64,000 nt of DNA, from NCBI RefSeq assembly GCF_010729105.1, contig NZ_AP022573.1, positions 3,472,001 to 3,536,000 on the forward strand, written 5' to 3'. The notes under the pieces were generated by a model. That model had not been told where the DNA came from, searched no databases, and saw only the letters and a list, made by a program, of their open reading frames with translations. This stretch comes from Mycobacterium saskatchewanense (GTDB lineage Bacteria; Actinomycetota; Actinomycetes; Mycobacteriales; Mycobacteriaceae). How positions within the stretch are numbered: the stretch's first letter is position 1; each line of letters opens with the position of its first letter. This document shows positions 35,385 through 45,739 of this stretch, piece by piece. Position numbers and translations under genes: made by a program.

Positions 35385-37135
35385 CAGTCGAACCTAAAGT
35401 GCGAGCGCTGAGCGAGGTGGTGCTGGACCAGCTCAGCACCCCTGAGTCGCGGGCCTACAAGATGTGGTTGCCCCCACTGAAAGACCCGACTCCGGTCAAC
35501 GAACTCGTCGCCCGCGACGAGCGGCAACCGCTGCGATTTGCGCTCGGCATCATGGACGAGCCGCGTCGGCATCTCCAAGGGGTCTGGGGGGTCGACGTGT
35601 CGGGTGCCGGCGGGAACATCGGCATCGGCGGCGCGCCGCAGACGGGCAAGTCCACCCTGCTGCAAACCATGGTGCTCTCGGCGGCGGCCACCCACTCCCC
35701 GAGGCAAGTCCAGTTCTACTGCATCGATCTCGGCGGCGGCGGCCTGATGTATCTCGAAAACCTGCCTCACGTCGGCGGGGTGGCCACCCGATCGGAGCCG
35801 GACCGTGTCATGCGGGTGGTCGCCGAAGTGCAAGCCGTTCTGCGTCAACGGGAAGTCACCTTCAAGGAGCACCGGGTCGGGTCGATCGCGATGTATCGCC
35901 AGCTGCGCGAAGACCCGGCCCAACCCGTCGCGGCCGATCCGTTCGGGGACGTCTTCCTGATCATCGACGGGTGGCCGGCGTTCGTCAGCGAGTTCCCCGA
36001 CCTCGAATCGAAGGTCCAGGACCTGGCCGCTCAGGGCCTCTCGTTTGGTATCCATACCGTCATCACCACGCCGCGCTGGACGGAACTGAAGTCGCGCGTC
36101 CGCGACTATCTCGGGACCAAGATCGAGTTCCGGCTCGGCGACGTCAACGACACCCAGATCGACCGCGCCACAAGGGAGATACCGGCGAACCGGCCCGGGC
36201 GGGCGATGTCGTTCGAGAGGCACCACCTGATGATCGGCGTGCCGCGATTCGACGGCGTGCACAGTGCGGACAACCTCGTCGAGGCGATCACCGCCGCGAC
36301 GAACGACGTCGCGGCCCGGCACACCGATCAGGCGCCGCGGGTCCGCGTCCTGCCGGAACGCATCTACTTACACGAACTCGACCCGCACCCGCCGGGCCCC
36401 GACGCCGACTACCGCGCTCGCTGGACCATTCCGATCGGCGTGCGGGAAACAGACCTGTCGGTGGCGTACACGCAGATGTTCACGACGCCGCACCTGTTGA
36501 TCTTCGGTGCGGCCAAGTCGGGCAAGACGCGCACCGCCCATGCGATCGCGCGAGCGATCTGCGCCCGCAACAGTCCTCGGCAAGTGCGTTTCATGCTCGC
36601 CGATTACCGCTCGGGTCTGCTCGACGCGGTGCCCGACAGTCATCTGCTCGACGCGGGGGCGATCAACCGCAACAGCACGACGCTCGACGAGGCCATCAAA
36701 GCACTTGCTACCAACCTGAAGAAGCGGCTCCCGCCCGCGGACCTGACGACCGCGCAGCTTCGGTCCCGATCGTGGTGGAGCGGATTCGATGTCGTACTTC
36801 TGGTCGACGATTGGCACATGATCGTGGCGGCCGCCGGAGGCATCCCTCCGATGGCGCCGCTGGCGCCCTTGTTGCCGGCCGCCTCTGACATCGGGTTGCA
36901 CATCATCGTGACCTGCCAGATGAGCTCGGCATACAAGGCGACCATGGACAAATTCGTGGGCGCGGCATACGGCGCGGGCTCCCCCACCCTGTTCCTTTCC
37001 GGCGACAAGCAGGATTTCCCGTCGCGGGATATCCAGGTGAAGCCGCGCCCCCCCGGGCAGGCATTTCTCGTGTCGCCGGAGGGCAAAGAAGTCATCCAGG
37101 CGGCCTACATCGATCCGCCAGAAGAAGTGCACTGA
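35381..37135 (+). CDS. eccCb1: ESX-1 FtsK/SpoIIIE ATPase, cytosolic part EccCb1
   Basis: 584 residues (Rv3871 ~591). Two further FtsK-type ATPase domains, with Walker A motifs GAPQTGKS (84-91) and GAAKSGKT (376-383) and acidic Walker B-like strands ([20 protein letters not shown]). The last domain binds the EsxB C-terminal signal and couples substrates to the motor. The reading frame is complete. In most ESX-1 loci a PE35 gene follows; here it does not. Confidence 0.96.
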   Translation: MTVEPKVRALSEVVLDQLSTPESRAYKMWLPPLKDPTPVNELVARDERQPLRFALGIMDEPRRHLQGVWGVDVSGAGGNIGIGGAPQTGKSTLLQTMVLSAAATHSPRQVQFYCIDLGGGGLMYLENLPHVGGVATRSEPDRVMRVVAEVQAVLRQREVTFKEHRVGSIAMYRQLREDPAQPVAADPFGDVFLIIDGWPAFVSEFPDLESKVQDLAAQGLSFGIHTVITTPRWTELKSRVRDYLGTKIEFRLGDVNDTQIDRATREIPANRPGRAMSFERHHLMIGVPRFDGVHSADNLVEAITAATNDVAARHTDQAPRVRVLPERIYLHELDPHPPGPDADYRARWTIPIGVRETDLSVAYTQMFTTPHLLIFGAAKSGKTRTAHAIARAICARNSPRQVRFMLADYRSGLLDAVPDSHLLDAGAINRNSTTLDEAIKALATNLKKRLPPADLTTAQLRSRSWWSGFDVVLLVDDWHMIVAAAGGIPPMAPLAPLLPAASDIGLHIIVTCQMSSAYKATMDKFVGAAYGAGSPTLFLSGDKQDFPSRDIQVKPRPPGQAFLVSPEGKEVIQAAYIDPPEEVH

Positions 37136-37404
37136 CCACCACGCGGCGGCGATTAGGATTATTTCAGCGTCAGCAAAGCGGCTGGACCTCAAATCGCCTG
37201 CGTTACCGAGTCATGAACTGCGTTGGTAGTAAAGGTGTTTTGGGCCAATGGAATCTTTGTTGCGCGCGCATGTACAGAAGAGGAACGCAAATGCAACAAA
37301 CGGCACTTGCTCCTATGATCGCCGGTCTACCGCCGGAGACTTGGGCATGACTCCCGCCGCCAAACGCTAGCCAAACGCACTCGGACCCAAGGGGACTGGC
37401 AATC
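37136..37404. other. eccCb1-ppe68 gap lacking PE35
   Basis: 269 bp where M. tuberculosis has PE35 (~99 codons). No PE-like reading frame is found on either strand; only a 19-codon frame starting at 37291 is open before ppe68. The sequence contains GATTAGGAT at 37151-37159, a candidate -10 (TAGGAT) for the ppe68-esxB-esxA transcript, and AAGGGGA before the ppe68 ATG. Confidence 0.7.
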
Positions 37405-38628
37405 ATGTTGTGGCACGCGATGCCACCGGAACTCAACACCGCACGCCTGATGGCCGGAGCGGGTCCGGGGCCGATGCTGCAGGCGGCTGCGGGATGGGAA
37501 GCCCTGGGGGCGGCCCTGGAGGCCCAGGCCATCGAATTGTCCGCGGCCCTGGTCGCACTGAAAGCCTCGTGGTCCGGGATGGGCAGCGAGCGCGCGATCG
37601 CCGCCGCCACTCCGATGGTGGCCTGGCTGCAAAGCGCTGCGCAGCAGGCGCGACAGCGCGGGCTGAAGGCCTCGGCGCAGGCCGCGGCGTACACCAAGGC
37701 GCTGGCAATGACGCCTTCTCTGCCGGAGATCGCGACGAACCACATCACCCACGCGGTGTTGACGGCCACCAATTTTCTCGGTATCAATCTGGTCCCAATC
37801 GGTTTCAACGAAATGGACTACTTCGTCCGCATGTGGACGCAGGCCGCGACGGTGATGGACGTCTACGCGGCGGAAACCATGACCAACACGGTTTTTGAGC
37901 CCGTCGAGCCGATGAAGCCGATCGTGCAGCCGGGCATGGGGGGCCAAGCCGTCGCGACCGAGGCGCTGGGCTCGTTCTCCAGCCTGGTGTCCGACGCCGC
38001 CCCCGCTGCGTTGCGAGCGCTTTCGGATGCCGCAGAAGGTCTCGGGGACCTCCCCGTCGCCGACCCCGCGGCCGCGGTGCCGCTCACACCGGCGCTGTCC
38101 GGACAGGAGATCTCGCAATTGGTGGCGCAGATGGGGCAGTTCGGCGCGCCCATGCAGCAGTTGATGCAACCGTTGCAGCAGATAACGTCCCTGGCCAGTC
38201 AGACCGGCGGCATGGGCGGACCGGGCAACGGCCTACCGGGTGACGGCCTGGGGGCCGCTGCCGACAAAGACGGCCCGCAGCTGGGCCTGCTCGGCGCCAG
38301 CCCGCTGTCGACCCACCCGTTGGCGGGGGGATCGGGACCCAGCGTGGGCATGGGGCTCATGCACTCGGAAGCGCTGCCCGGGGCGGGCGGATCGTCGGCC
38401 CGCACGCCGATGATGAGCCAGTTGATCGACAAACCCGTTGCGGCGGCGGCGTCCTCGGGCTCCGGTGCCGGCTCGTCGGCGGTCGGCGGCTCCGCCCCGA
38501 TGGGACTGATGGGCGCCGGCGCACAGTCCGCCGCGGTCTCCAGGCACGGCCTGGCCGCGCCCGCGTTGCTCGCCCCGCACCCCGACGACGGCGATCACGA
38601 CGAGCTGGACGACCAGGACGACTGGTGA
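37405..38628 (+). CDS. ppe68: ESX-1 PPE protein PPE68
   Basis: 407 residues (Rv3873 ~368). Begins [20 protein letters not shown], the PPE motif of this short-form subgroup; [15 protein letters not shown] carries the WxG-like turn. The PPE domain ends near 175, and a Gly/Ala/Met-rich tail ends in an acidic [17 protein letters not shown]68 is a gating substrate or regulator of ESX-1 encoded just before esxB-esxA, as here. A PE partner would normally be encoded directly upstream but is absent, so its folding partner is an open question. Confidence 0.92.
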   Translation: MLWHAMPPELNTARLMAGAGPGPMLQAAAGWEALGAALEAQAIELSAALVALKASWSGMGSERAIAAATPMVAWLQSAAQQARQRGLKASAQAAAYTKALAMTPSLPEIATNHITHAVLTATNFLGINLVPIGFNEMDYFVRMWTQAATVMDVYAAETMTNTVFEPVEPMKPIVQPGMGGQAVATEALGSFSSLVSDAAPAALRALSDAAEGLGDLPVADPAAAVPLTPALSGQEISQLVAQMGQFGAPMQQLMQPLQQITSLASQTGGMGGPGNGLPGDGLGAAADKDGPQLGLLGASPLSTHPLAGGSGPSVGMGLMHSEALPGAGGSSARTPMMSQLIDKPVAAAASSGSGAGSSAVGGSAPMGLMGAGAQSAAVSRHGLAAPALLAPHPDDGDHDELDDQDDW

Positions 38629-38716
38629 GCACCCGCGACAACCGACTTCCCGGCCGCCTGGGCCGGAAGACTTGCCATTACTTGGCGAGGACGAGACACA
38701 CAGAAAGTGGTCCAGC

Positions 38717-39019
38717 ATGGCAGAGATGAAAACCGATGCCGCAACTCTCAGCGCGGAGGCCGCCAACTTCGACCGGATCTCCGGCGAGCTCCAGCGGGTC
38801 ATCGCGGGCGTTGAGTCGACCGGCGGCGAGCTCGCCGGCCACTGGCGCGGCCAGGCCGGCACGGCGGCACAGCAGGCGCTGACGCGCTTCCACGAGGCGG
38901 GCCAGGCCCAAATCAAAGCGCTCAGCGAGATCTCGCAGAACATCCACGGCGCCGGCATCCAGTACTCCTCGGCCGACGACGAACAGGCCAGTTCGCTGTC
39001 CTCGCAGATGAACTTCTGA
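38717..39019 (+). CDS. esxB: ESX-1 substrate EsxB (CFP-10)
   Basis: 100 residues, the same as Rv3874. The helix-turn-helix hairpin has WRG at 43-45. The C-terminal export signal YSSAD (Y83-D87, YxxxD) is intact and followed by the flexible EccCb1-binding tail ending QMNF (QMGF in M. tuberculosis). ATG at 38717. Forms a 1:1 heterodimer with EsxA, whose gene follows 40 bp downstream. Confidence 0.97.
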   Translation: MAEMKTDAATLSAEAANFDRISGELQRVIAGVESTGGELAGHWRGQAGTAAQQALTRFHEAGQAQIKALSEISQNIHGAGIQYSSADDEQASSLSSQMNF

Positions 39020-39059
39020 CCCGACCGACCTCACTCCTACCAACGAACGGACTACCGAC

Positions 39060-39347
39060 ATGTCAGAACAGTCATGGAATTTCGCCGGCATCGAGGGCGG
39101 CGCGAGCGCGATTCAGGGCGCCGTGCAGACCACCCACGGCCTTCTCGACGAGGGCAAGAGTTCACTTGCCAAGCTCGCGGAGGCGTGGGGCGGTAGCGGC
39201 TCGGAGGCCTACCAGCAGGTCCAGCGGAACTGGGACGACACCTCCGCTGAACTGAATGCCGCACTGCAGTCGCTTTCGCAGCGGATCACCGAGGCCAGCC
39301 AGGCCATGGCCCAAACCGAATCCGGCGTCACCGGCATGTTCACGTAA
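39060..39347 (+). CDS. esxA: ESX-1 substrate EsxA (ESAT-6)
   Basis: 95 residues, as in Rv3875. Starts [20 protein letters not shown]; the WxG turn is [10 protein letters not shown] (W43-G45), and the C terminus is GVTGMFT. Main virulence effector of ESX-1, linked to membrane damage of the phagosome. Few differences from the M. tuberculosis protein are visible by eye, mainly in the second helix. A strong hairpin lies right after the stop. Confidence 0.97.
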   Translation: MSEQSWNFAGIEGGASAIQGAVQTTHGLLDEGKSSLAKLAEAWGGSGSEAYQQVQRNWDDTSAELNAALQSLSQRITEASQAMAQTESGVTGMFT

Positions 39348-39363
39348 GACGATGCAGAGCGGC

Positions 39364-39421
39364 GAAGCACGAGAACGGGCCTCTTCGACCTCGCGGAAGA
39401 ATTCGGTTCTTCTCGTGCTTC
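39364..39421 (+). terminator. Stem-loop after esxA, possible attenuator or mRNA stabiliser
   Basis: Perfect 12-base arms GAAGCACGAGAA (39364-39375) and TTCTCGTGCTTC (39410-39421) around a 34-base loop that can pair further internally (CTTC/GAAG). It lies between esxA (stop 39347) and espI (start 39448). There is no U-tract, so it may be a mycobacterial-type terminator, an attenuator that limits espI transcription, or a 3' stabiliser of esxBA mRNA. Confidence 0.6.
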
Positions 39422-39447
39422 TTCGCGCGAGCTTGTGAAAGGTTTCC

Positions 39448-40965
39448 ATGGCGGCCGATTATGACCGGCTATTCGAGGTCCCCGAAGGGATAAGTCTTGC
39501 CGACGAGGCAACGGCGCAAGCGGATTTCGACATCGATGCGCCGGCCGAAATGCCGCCCGTGCCGACCGGCCCACCCCGAGCCAACGGCCATGTCCCGCCG
39601 CCGATGCCGGTCGACTGGCACCAGCCACCCACACCCTCGCCGCCGCGACCCCCGGCCCCGATCGACTTGCCCGCGCAGTCGCGCCCGGCCCCGACCGAAC
39701 AGCCGACGGCCCGTCCCCCGATGCCCGCTGACCAAACCCAGCCTCGGCCACCGGAACCGGCGCCCACACAGCACGCGCGTCACGCACGCCGCGAGGACCA
39801 GCCCCCCGCGGACCGCGACCAACCGGGCCGCGGCACGGGTTCGAAACACGGCCAGCGGGCCGGTAGCCAAAACGGCCGCGAAACCGCGAAAACCGGCCCG
39901 CCCAAACCGCCGCTCCCCCAACGGAATGGCCGGCCGGTGCGCGCGCCCGCGCCAGCGGCGGCCGGCAATGGCGCAGCGCGGCGTGTCGCCATCCCCGCAG
40001 CCGCGCCCACCCACCCGGGCGCGACCGCCGCCGCTACCCTCGTCCGCGTCACGGGCACCAGGCCAGTCCAGAAGACCGCCGCCACAGCGCTTTCGCGGCG
40101 CGGCTGGCGACGCTGGGCGCACAGGCTCACGGGCCTCAACCCGGGGTTGTCCCGCGACGAGAAATACGAGTTGGGCCTGACCGACCGGATTCGCCGCAAT
40201 CCGCGGGGCTCGCATGCGATCGGGGTGCTGGGGCTCAAAGGGGGCGTCGGCAAGACCACCATGACCGTTGCGCTGGGGTCGGTGCTGGCACAGATACGGC
40301 GCGACCGAATCCTGGCGCTTGATGCCGACGCGGGCTCGGGGAACCTAGCCGATCGGGTGGGCCGTCAGACCCCCGCAACCATCGCGCACCTGCTGGCGGA
40401 CGACGAGCTGACGCACTGCAACGACATCCGCACGTACACCAGCGCCAATGCGGTCAACCTCGAAGTGCTCGCCACCGAGGACTACAGAACCGCGCGGCGC
40501 GGCCTGAGCGAGGCCGACTGGCAGTCGGCGGCCGACGCCGTGGCGCGGTTCTACAACATCGTGCTGGCCGACTGCGGGGCCGGCTTCTTCGATCCGGCGA
40601 CCCGCGGCGTGCTGTCGACGCTCTCGGGCCTCGTGGTCGTGGCCAGCGCGTCGATCGACGCCGTCCACCAGGCAGAGGTCGCGATCGATTGGTTGCGCAA
40701 CAACGGGTTTCAGGATCTGGCGCGCCGCGGGTGCGTGGTGATCAACCATGTCGTTCCGGGTGAACCCAATGTCGCCATCGCCGACGTGCTGCGCCACTTC
40801 GGACGGTATGTGCCGCCCGGTCGCGTTGTCGTATTGCCCTGGGATAAGCACATCGCCACCGGAACTCAAATCGAGCTCGACCGGCTCAGCCCTGTCTACC
40901 GACGTAGGATTACCGAGCTTGCCGCAGCACTTTCCGACGACTTCGACAGGGGTGAAGGTCGTTGA
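39448..40965 (+). CDS. espI: ESX-1 associated MinD-like ATPase EspI
   Basis: 505 residues (Rv3876 ~666, so shorter, mainly in the low-complexity head). Pro/Ala/Arg-rich disordered N terminus to ~230, a basic region, then a MinD/ParA fold with deviant Walker A KGGVGKTT (264-271), LDADAGSGNLADRV and LADCGAGFFDP. Reported in M. tuberculosis to shut ESX-1 down when ATP is low. ATG preceded by GAAAGG. The stop overlaps the start of eccD1. Confidence 0.93.
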   Translation: MAADYDRLFEVPEGISLADEATAQADFDIDAPAEMPPVPTGPPRANGHVPPPMPVDWHQPPTPSPPRPPAPIDLPAQSRPAPTEQPTARPPMPADQTQPRPPEPAPTQHARHARREDQPPADRDQPGRGTGSKHGQRAGSQNGRETAKTGPPKPPLPQRNGRPVRAPAPAAAGNGAARRVAIPAAAPTHPGATAAATLVRVTGTRPVQKTAATALSRRGWRRWAHRLTGLNPGLSRDEKYELGLTDRIRRNPRGSHAIGVLGLKGGVGKTTMTVALGSVLAQIRRDRILALDADAGSGNLADRVGRQTPATIAHLLADDELTHCNDIRTYTSANAVNLEVLATEDYRTARRGLSEADWQSAADAVARFYNIVLADCGAGFFDPATRGVLSTLSGLVVVASASIDAVHQAEVAIDWLRNNGFQDLARRGCVVINHVVPGEPNVAIADVLRHFGRYVPPGRVVVLPWDKHIATGTQIELDRLSPVYRRRITELAAALSDDFDRGEGR

Positions 40966-42509
40966 GCGCACCCACCGCCAGCGCGGCGGCCGCCCCGGCC
41001 GCCGCGGCGACAACGCCCGCCAAGCCCGCGACCACCCGGGTGACGATCCTGACCGGTCGACGGCTGACCGATGTGGTGCTGCCGTCGGCCGCTCCAATAG
41101 AAAGCTACGTCGACGATGCAGTCGCGGTGCTGGCCGAGGTTCTCGAAGGCACACCTGCCGACGTCTTGGCGGGCTTCGACTTTGCCGCCCAGGGGGCCTG
41201 GACGTTCGCGCGCCCGGGCGCCCCGCCGCTGCATCCCGATCAATCGCTCGATGATGCGGTCGTCGTCGACGGTTCCCTGCTGACACTGGTACCGGTGAGT
41301 CGCACGGAGCGTTACCGGCCGCTCGTCGAGGACGTCATCGATGCGATTGCGGTGCTGGACGAATCGCCCGAGTTCGACCGGTCGGCGCTCAATCGTTTCA
41401 TCGCCGTGGCGCTTCCTTTCGTCGCCGCCGTGGTGACCGCTCTCTCGGTGTTCACGTGGTGGAACACGGGACGACAGCCGTGGTGGCCATCGGCCCTGGG
41501 CGTCAGCGGTCTTGTCATGGTGGTGGGCAGTTGGGCCGCCAAGAGGTTCTACCGCCGGGCGGACTTCGCCGAGAGTCTGTGGGTAGCGGCGTTCCCCCTG
41601 GTTGCCGCCGCCGCCGCGTTGGCGGTTCCGCCGCCGCGCGGGGCGGCGCCGTTGGGGGCGCCCCAGCTTGCCGCCGGCGGCGCGGCCGTCCTGTTCCTGA
41701 TGCTGCTGACGCGGGGCGGCCCGCGTCGTCGCGCCGAACCCGCCTCGTTCACCGCGGTCACGGCGATCGCGGTGACAGCGGGTGCCCTCGGCTACGGCTT
41801 CGGCTGGCAACACTGGGTGCCGGGGGGCGCGATCGTCTTCGGCCTGGTGACCGTGACCAGCGCCGCCAAGCTGACGGTCGCCGTGGCGCGGATCGCCCTG
41901 CCCCCGATCCCCGCCCCCGGCGAAACCGTGGAGCACGAGGAGCTGCTGGATGCCGTTGCGGGCCAAGAGGTCGCCGACGAGGGCATTAAGACGCGGACCT
42001 GGCAGGCCATCATCGCTTCAGTACCCGAGTCCGCGGTGCGGCTCACCGAACGCAGCGAGCTTGCCAAGCAGTTGCTCATCGGCTTCGTGATGTCGGGCGC
42101 GCTGATACTTGCGTCCGGTGTCATTGCGGTGGTGACGCGCGGCCATTTCTTCGTGCACAGCCTGGTGGTGGCCGGTCTGGTCACGGCCGCGTGCGGATTC
42201 AGGTCACGCCTCTACGCGGAGCGTTGGTGCGCATGGGCGCTGCTGGCGGCGGCACTCGCGATTCCGATCGGCGTGACCGTCAGGTTGTGCCTGTGGTATC
42301 CGCGCAGCGCCTGGCTGTTCCTGGCCGTCCTCGTGGCGGCGCTTCTTGTGGCGCTGGCGGTGGTGGGTGCGACGGTCGGGCTTCGTCGCGTCTCGCCGGT
42401 GGCGAAGCGAATGCTGGAATTGCTGGACGGCACCCTGGTCGCCGCAATCCTTCCCATGCTGTTGTGGATCACCGGCGTCTACGACACCGTCCGCAACATC
42501 CAATTCTGA
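40962..42509 (+). CDS. eccD1: ESX-1 membrane protein EccD1
   Basis: 515 residues (Rv3877 ~511) from a TTG that overlaps the espI stop codon. An N-terminal ubiquitin-like domain (VTILTGRRLTDVVLPSAA...LTLVPVS) is followed by a linker and about eleven transmembrane helices (e.g. AVALPFVAAVVTALSVF, LLIGFVMSGALILASGVIAV, LFLAVLVAALLVALAVVG). Forms the membrane vestibule of the secretion complex with EccB, EccC and EccE. Confidence 0.95.
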   Translation: MSAPTASAAAAPAAAATTPAKPATTRVTILTGRRLTDVVLPSAAPIESYVDDAVAVLAEVLEGTPADVLAGFDFAAQGAWTFARPGAPPLHPDQSLDDAVVVDGSLLTLVPVSRTERYRPLVEDVIDAIAVLDESPEFDRSALNRFIAVALPFVAAVVTALSVFTWWNTGRQPWWPSALGVSGLVMVVGSWAAKRFYRRADFAESLWVAAFPLVAAAAALAVPPPRGAAPLGAPQLAAGGAAVLFLMLLTRGGPRRRAEPASFTAVTAIAVTAGALGYGFGWQHWVPGGAIVFGLVTVTSAAKLTVAVARIALPPIPAPGETVEHEELLDAVAGQEVADEGIKTRTWQAIIASVPESAVRLTERSELAKQLLIGFVMSGALILASGVIAVVTRGHFFVHSLVVAGLVTAACGFRSRLYAERWCAWALLAAALAIPIGVTVRLCLWYPRSAWLFLAVLVAALLVALAVVGATVGLRRVSPVAKRMLELLDGTLVAAILPMLLWITGVYDTVRNIQF

Positions 42510-42513
42510 GCCC

Positions 42514-42545
42514 AGGTGTCCGGGAAACTGCCGCGTCCGGCACCT
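42514..42545 (+). terminator. Stem-loop after eccD1
   Basis: AGGTG(T)CCGG at 42514-42523 pairs with CCGGCACCT at 42537-42545, with one bulged base and a 13-base loop. It starts 5 bp after the eccD1 stop. No U-tract follows. It likely separates the espI-eccD1 transcript from espJ, although read-through is possible. Confidence 0.5.
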
Positions 42546-42597
42546 CATGGAGTGGGTTACGTTTAACTGGTGCACAACGTGTTTCGAGGTTCCCGCG

Positions 42598-43323
42598 ATG
42601 ACTGAACCATTGGTCGTCGACCCTTCGCGCCTGGAAATCGCCGGGGCGACGTTGCGGGGCCTGGTTTTTCCGGCCCTGCCGGCGCAGTTTGCTATCACCG
42701 GAACCGACGCCGTGTCAGGCGCGATCAAAGACACGCTGCCGGTGATCGAGGGGCCGGTGATCGAGGGGTTGCCCGCCGTCCGGGGCGCGCTGACGCGGAC
42801 GGGATCGAGCATCACCGCGGCGGCCGGCATGTACGCGGCCACCGATCAGAGGCTGGGCGAGCAACTGGACCGGGTGCAGTTTTTCGCCGCCCCGCGGAAG
42901 GCCGCCGATGGTCGCGGAGCGGCCCGGATGTCGGGTGCTGCGGCCGAGCAGCCGGCCGACGAGACAACGCCGGATCGGCCGGCAGACGGTCAGACGCCCG
43001 GACCGACTGCGCCGCAAGTCAATCCGTCGGCCGCTCAATACGGTCAGACGATGGGCACGCTAGGGACCTTTGCGCAGAGCGTCATGCAAAGCGTGCAGGG
43101 CCCGATGGGAAGCATGCCGGGTGGTGGCTCGCCCGCCGGGCTCGCGTCGCAGGGCACGCCCGGGCAATTGGTCGACGAGAACGAGAAGGCCGACGGCGAC
43201 GACGAACAGCCCCAGGACGCGGTGCCCGAAGGCGCCGCACCGGGTTATCAGGCATCGGGCAATGTTCCCCCGGCACCGCTCGCGGAGCGGCCGACCCCGG
43301 CGTCCACACAGCTCAATCTCTGA
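42598..43323 (+). CDS. espJ: ESX-1 secretion-associated protein EspJ
   Basis: 241 residues from the ATG at 42598 (Rv3878 ~280). The helical N-terminal ~100 (PLVVDPSRLEIAGATLRGLV ... AAAGMYAATDQRLGEQLDRV) is followed by an acidic, Pro/Gln-rich tail ending STQLNL. The pattern fits EspJ, an ESX-1 substrate encoded after eccD1, and the tail is shorter than in M. tuberculosis. The gene is convergent with espK. Confidence 0.88.
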   Translation: MTEPLVVDPSRLEIAGATLRGLVFPALPAQFAITGTDAVSGAIKDTLPVIEGPVIEGLPAVRGALTRTGSSITAAAGMYAATDQRLGEQLDRVQFFAAPRKAADGRGAARMSGAAAEQPADETTPDRPADGQTPGPTAPQVNPSAAQYGQTMGTLGTFAQSVMQSVQGPMGSMPGGGSPAGLASQGTPGQLVDENEKADGDDEQPQDAVPEGAAPGYQASGNVPPAPLAERPTPASTQLNL

Positions 43324-43364
43324 CGCCCAACCGGTTTTCGGCCGCACCTCGAAGGTGGCGCTGT

Positions 43365-45602
43365 TCACGGGCCGTCGGCCAGGCCGGCTTGCAGCAGCGC
43401 GCCGACGTGCTTCCAGTACAACCAGTCGGCCACCGCGGAGCGCTGCTCCGCCAGGTCGACCGCGCCGTGCGCCTCTTTGAGGACGACCTCTTGGACATGC
43501 GTGGCATACGCAAGGAATGCCCGCAGATGCGCGGCCTGGCGGCCGGTGGATTTGCTCGCCAGGGGCTTCATCACGTCGAACCACAACATCGGGCGCTCAT
43601 CGGCCGGCGGACCGGCCTCAACCGGAGTCGCCGGCATCGCGGCGAGAAGTTGCTGCGCGTCGACGGTTCCCCTGGCCAGGGAGTCGGCCAGATCGGCCAC
43701 CGCCTCCGAATCGGTCACCTCGGACGTGGGCCGGGGGCCGGCCGCCGCACGCGGATCGGCAGCTGCCGGCGGGAGCAAGTCGATCAGCCGCAAGTCGGTG
43801 GTTGCTGCCAGCCGTTCCGCCGCGTCCGGGTCCACCACCTGCAGCCGCGGCCGACCCGCCATGTCGCCGTTGGCCGGGATGTCGTCGGGCTTCAGCAGAA
43901 CTTTGGGCGCGCCCGGATCGGAGTTGGCCAGCTGGTGTTCGGTGCCGATCACCGCCCTGAGCGTGGTGTCGTGATGGGTCGCCCAGCCCTGCACGGCCAT
44001 CACGGGGTAGGTGGCCCAGCGCGCGCGTTCGGTCGCCGGGATCGTCTCGTCGGCGCTGGCCATGTGGACCTGCTCCGGCAATTGCACGCCGGCCGGTATG
44101 TAGGCCAGCCCGTAGCTGTTGGCCACCACGATCGCGCCGTCTGCGGTCACCGCGGTCACCCAGAAGAACCCCAGATCTCCACCGCCTCCGCCACCGGGCG
44201 CGTTGAGCGCGGCCGCGACGCGCCGCGCCAGCCGGAGTGGGTCATCCCCCTGCCGGCGCGCCGCGTCAGCGGTGGCGGCCTCTGCGATGGCGTCACGCTC
44301 GGCGCGCGCCGCTGAAACGGGAATCGGTGCCGCGGCAACGACATCCGCTGGCGGTTCGGTCTGGTCGGCCGCCTTCCGCCGGGCGGCGGGCGCGGCCTTT
44401 CCCGCCGCCCGGTTGGCCGCCGCGGGCCGGGTGGATGGCTGTGCGCTCGCAGGCTTCTCGCCGGCCAAGGCGCGTGCTCCCGCGGCGGAACCACCGGAAG
44501 CACCGCCCGATGCACCCGCTGCCATCGGCGCGGCCGGCATGCCCGGGGCTCCGCCGGGAGCGCCGGGCGACGACGTGTCGTCCGAATGCGAACTGGGCGA
44601 CGGTGCCGCCACCGACGCCGGAGCCATACCCTTGCCGACCCCACCCGCACCGGCCGGAACTCCCGACGCCGCGGGACTCAACGGGGCCGCCGGAACAGCC
44701 GGACCGAGCGGGGCCGGGGTGGCCGGGGGAGCCGCGGGAACCGCGGGTCCGCTGGGCGGCTCCCCGGGGGCGCTCGGCGTCCCGGGGCCGGCCCCACCCG
44801 GCCCGCCGGGAATCGGCGCGGGCGAGGGTGATCCCGGCGCCTGACCCGGCGGGAGAGGCATTGCGGGAGAGGGCGGCGGCGGGGCGACACCGGGCGTCGG
44901 GCTGCCGGGGGGTGACAGCGGGGGCGCGCCGGGACGAACGGGCGGTGGTGGTGTTGGTGTCGCCGGCGCTGGTTCGGTGGTGCCGTGCCCCGGGCGTTCC
45001 CCGTTCGCCGGGGGCGGTGCGGCCGGAGACTTCGTGTCCGGAATCGCGACGGGAGGAGGTGTCTTCTGGTCGAGCAGGTCCTCTACGGCATTACCCGGCG
45101 GTCGCCAGGTCTTGCTCGCCAAGATCCGTTCGGCCGCAACGTCGATCACGCCCACATTGGCGCCGTGCGCCGCAAGGACAACTGTGTTGATCGCTGTCGT
45201 CCGCTGGGCGGGTTCGAGGTCGGCATCGTTCTCCAGAACGTCGATCCGCCGCTGCGCGGCCTCCACATTGTCGGTGATGTCCGACTTGGCCTGAACGATC
45301 GACATGGCGATATGCCTCTGCCAGGTGATCACGGTGGCCAGGCCGTTTTGCAGCGTCACCAATTCGCCGATGTTGGTTTCGAGTTCGCCGTTGGCAGCCC
45401 CGGCAGCACTGCCCGACCACGCACCGCCGTCGAACAACTCGGCACGCTCGTGCTTGCATGTCTCCAACACCTCGGTGACCTGGCGCAGAACCTGGAGGTA
45501 TTCCTGGGCCCGATCGTAGAAGGCGTCTTCGTCGATCTCCGGCCACCCGCCCGGCTCGAGCATCTGCTCGGTGTATCCACCCGTCGGCCTGACCATGCCC
45601 AT
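43365..45602 (-). CDS. espK: ESX-1 secretion-associated protein EspK
   Basis: 745 residues (Rv3879c ~729). N-terminal helical domain (~1-150) with a WxG turn (AWSGSAAG, W62-G64). Very long Pro/Gly/Ala-rich linker (~190-450). Ordered C-terminal domain (~480-745) beginning [18 protein letters not shown] and containing [17 protein letters not shown] and [19 protein letters not shown]. EspK interacts with EspB and EccCb1 in M. marinum. In M. tuberculosis espL lies between espK and espB; here only 137 bp separate them and espL is elsewhere. Confidence 0.93.
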   Translation of the reverse strand: MGMVRPTGGYTEQMLEPGGWPEIDEDAFYDRAQEYLQVLRQVTEVLETCKHERAELFDGGAWSGSAAGAANGELETNIGELVTLQNGLATVITWQRHIAMSIVQAKSDITDNVEAAQRRIDVLENDADLEPAQRTTAINTVVLAAHGANVGVIDVAAERILASKTWRPPGNAVEDLLDQKTPPPVAIPDTKSPAAPPPANGERPGHGTTEPAPATPTPPPPVRPGAPPLSPPGSPTPGVAPPPPSPAMPLPPGQAPGSPSPAPIPGGPGGAGPGTPSAPGEPPSGPAVPAAPPATPAPLGPAVPAAPLSPAASGVPAGAGGVGKGMAPASVAAPSPSSHSDDTSSPGAPGGAPGMPAAPMAAGASGGASGGSAAGARALAGEKPASAQPSTRPAAANRAAGKAAPAARRKAADQTEPPADVVAAAPIPVSAARAERDAIAEAATADAARRQGDDPLRLARRVAAALNAPGGGGGGDLGFFWVTAVTADGAIVVANSYGLAYIPAGVQLPEQVHMASADETIPATERARWATYPVMAVQGWATHHDTTLRAVIGTEHQLANSDPGAPKVLLKPDDIPANGDMAGRPRLQVVDPDAAERLAATTDLRLIDLLPPAAADPRAAAGPRPTSEVTDSEAVADLADSLARGTVDAQQLLAAMPATPVEAGPPADERPMLWFDVMKPLASKSTGRQAAHLRAFLAYATHVQEVVLKEAHGAVDLAEQRSAVADWLYWKHVGALLQAGLADGP

Positions 45603-45739
45603 CGCTACGCCAGCTCCCGGTCGGACGTCATGGTTGATAAGGATAATCGACCCTGAGGCGGCCCAATCGCGGCAAAATCAGCGGTCACGACGCATCTCGG
45701 TGCCGAAAGGGTCAGCGGGCGCGAACTTTTCGCACACCG

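Noticed and set aside
37291-37350. 19-codon frame upstream of ppe68 as a shortened PE35
   Set aside because: Its sequence has no PE features and it is far too short.
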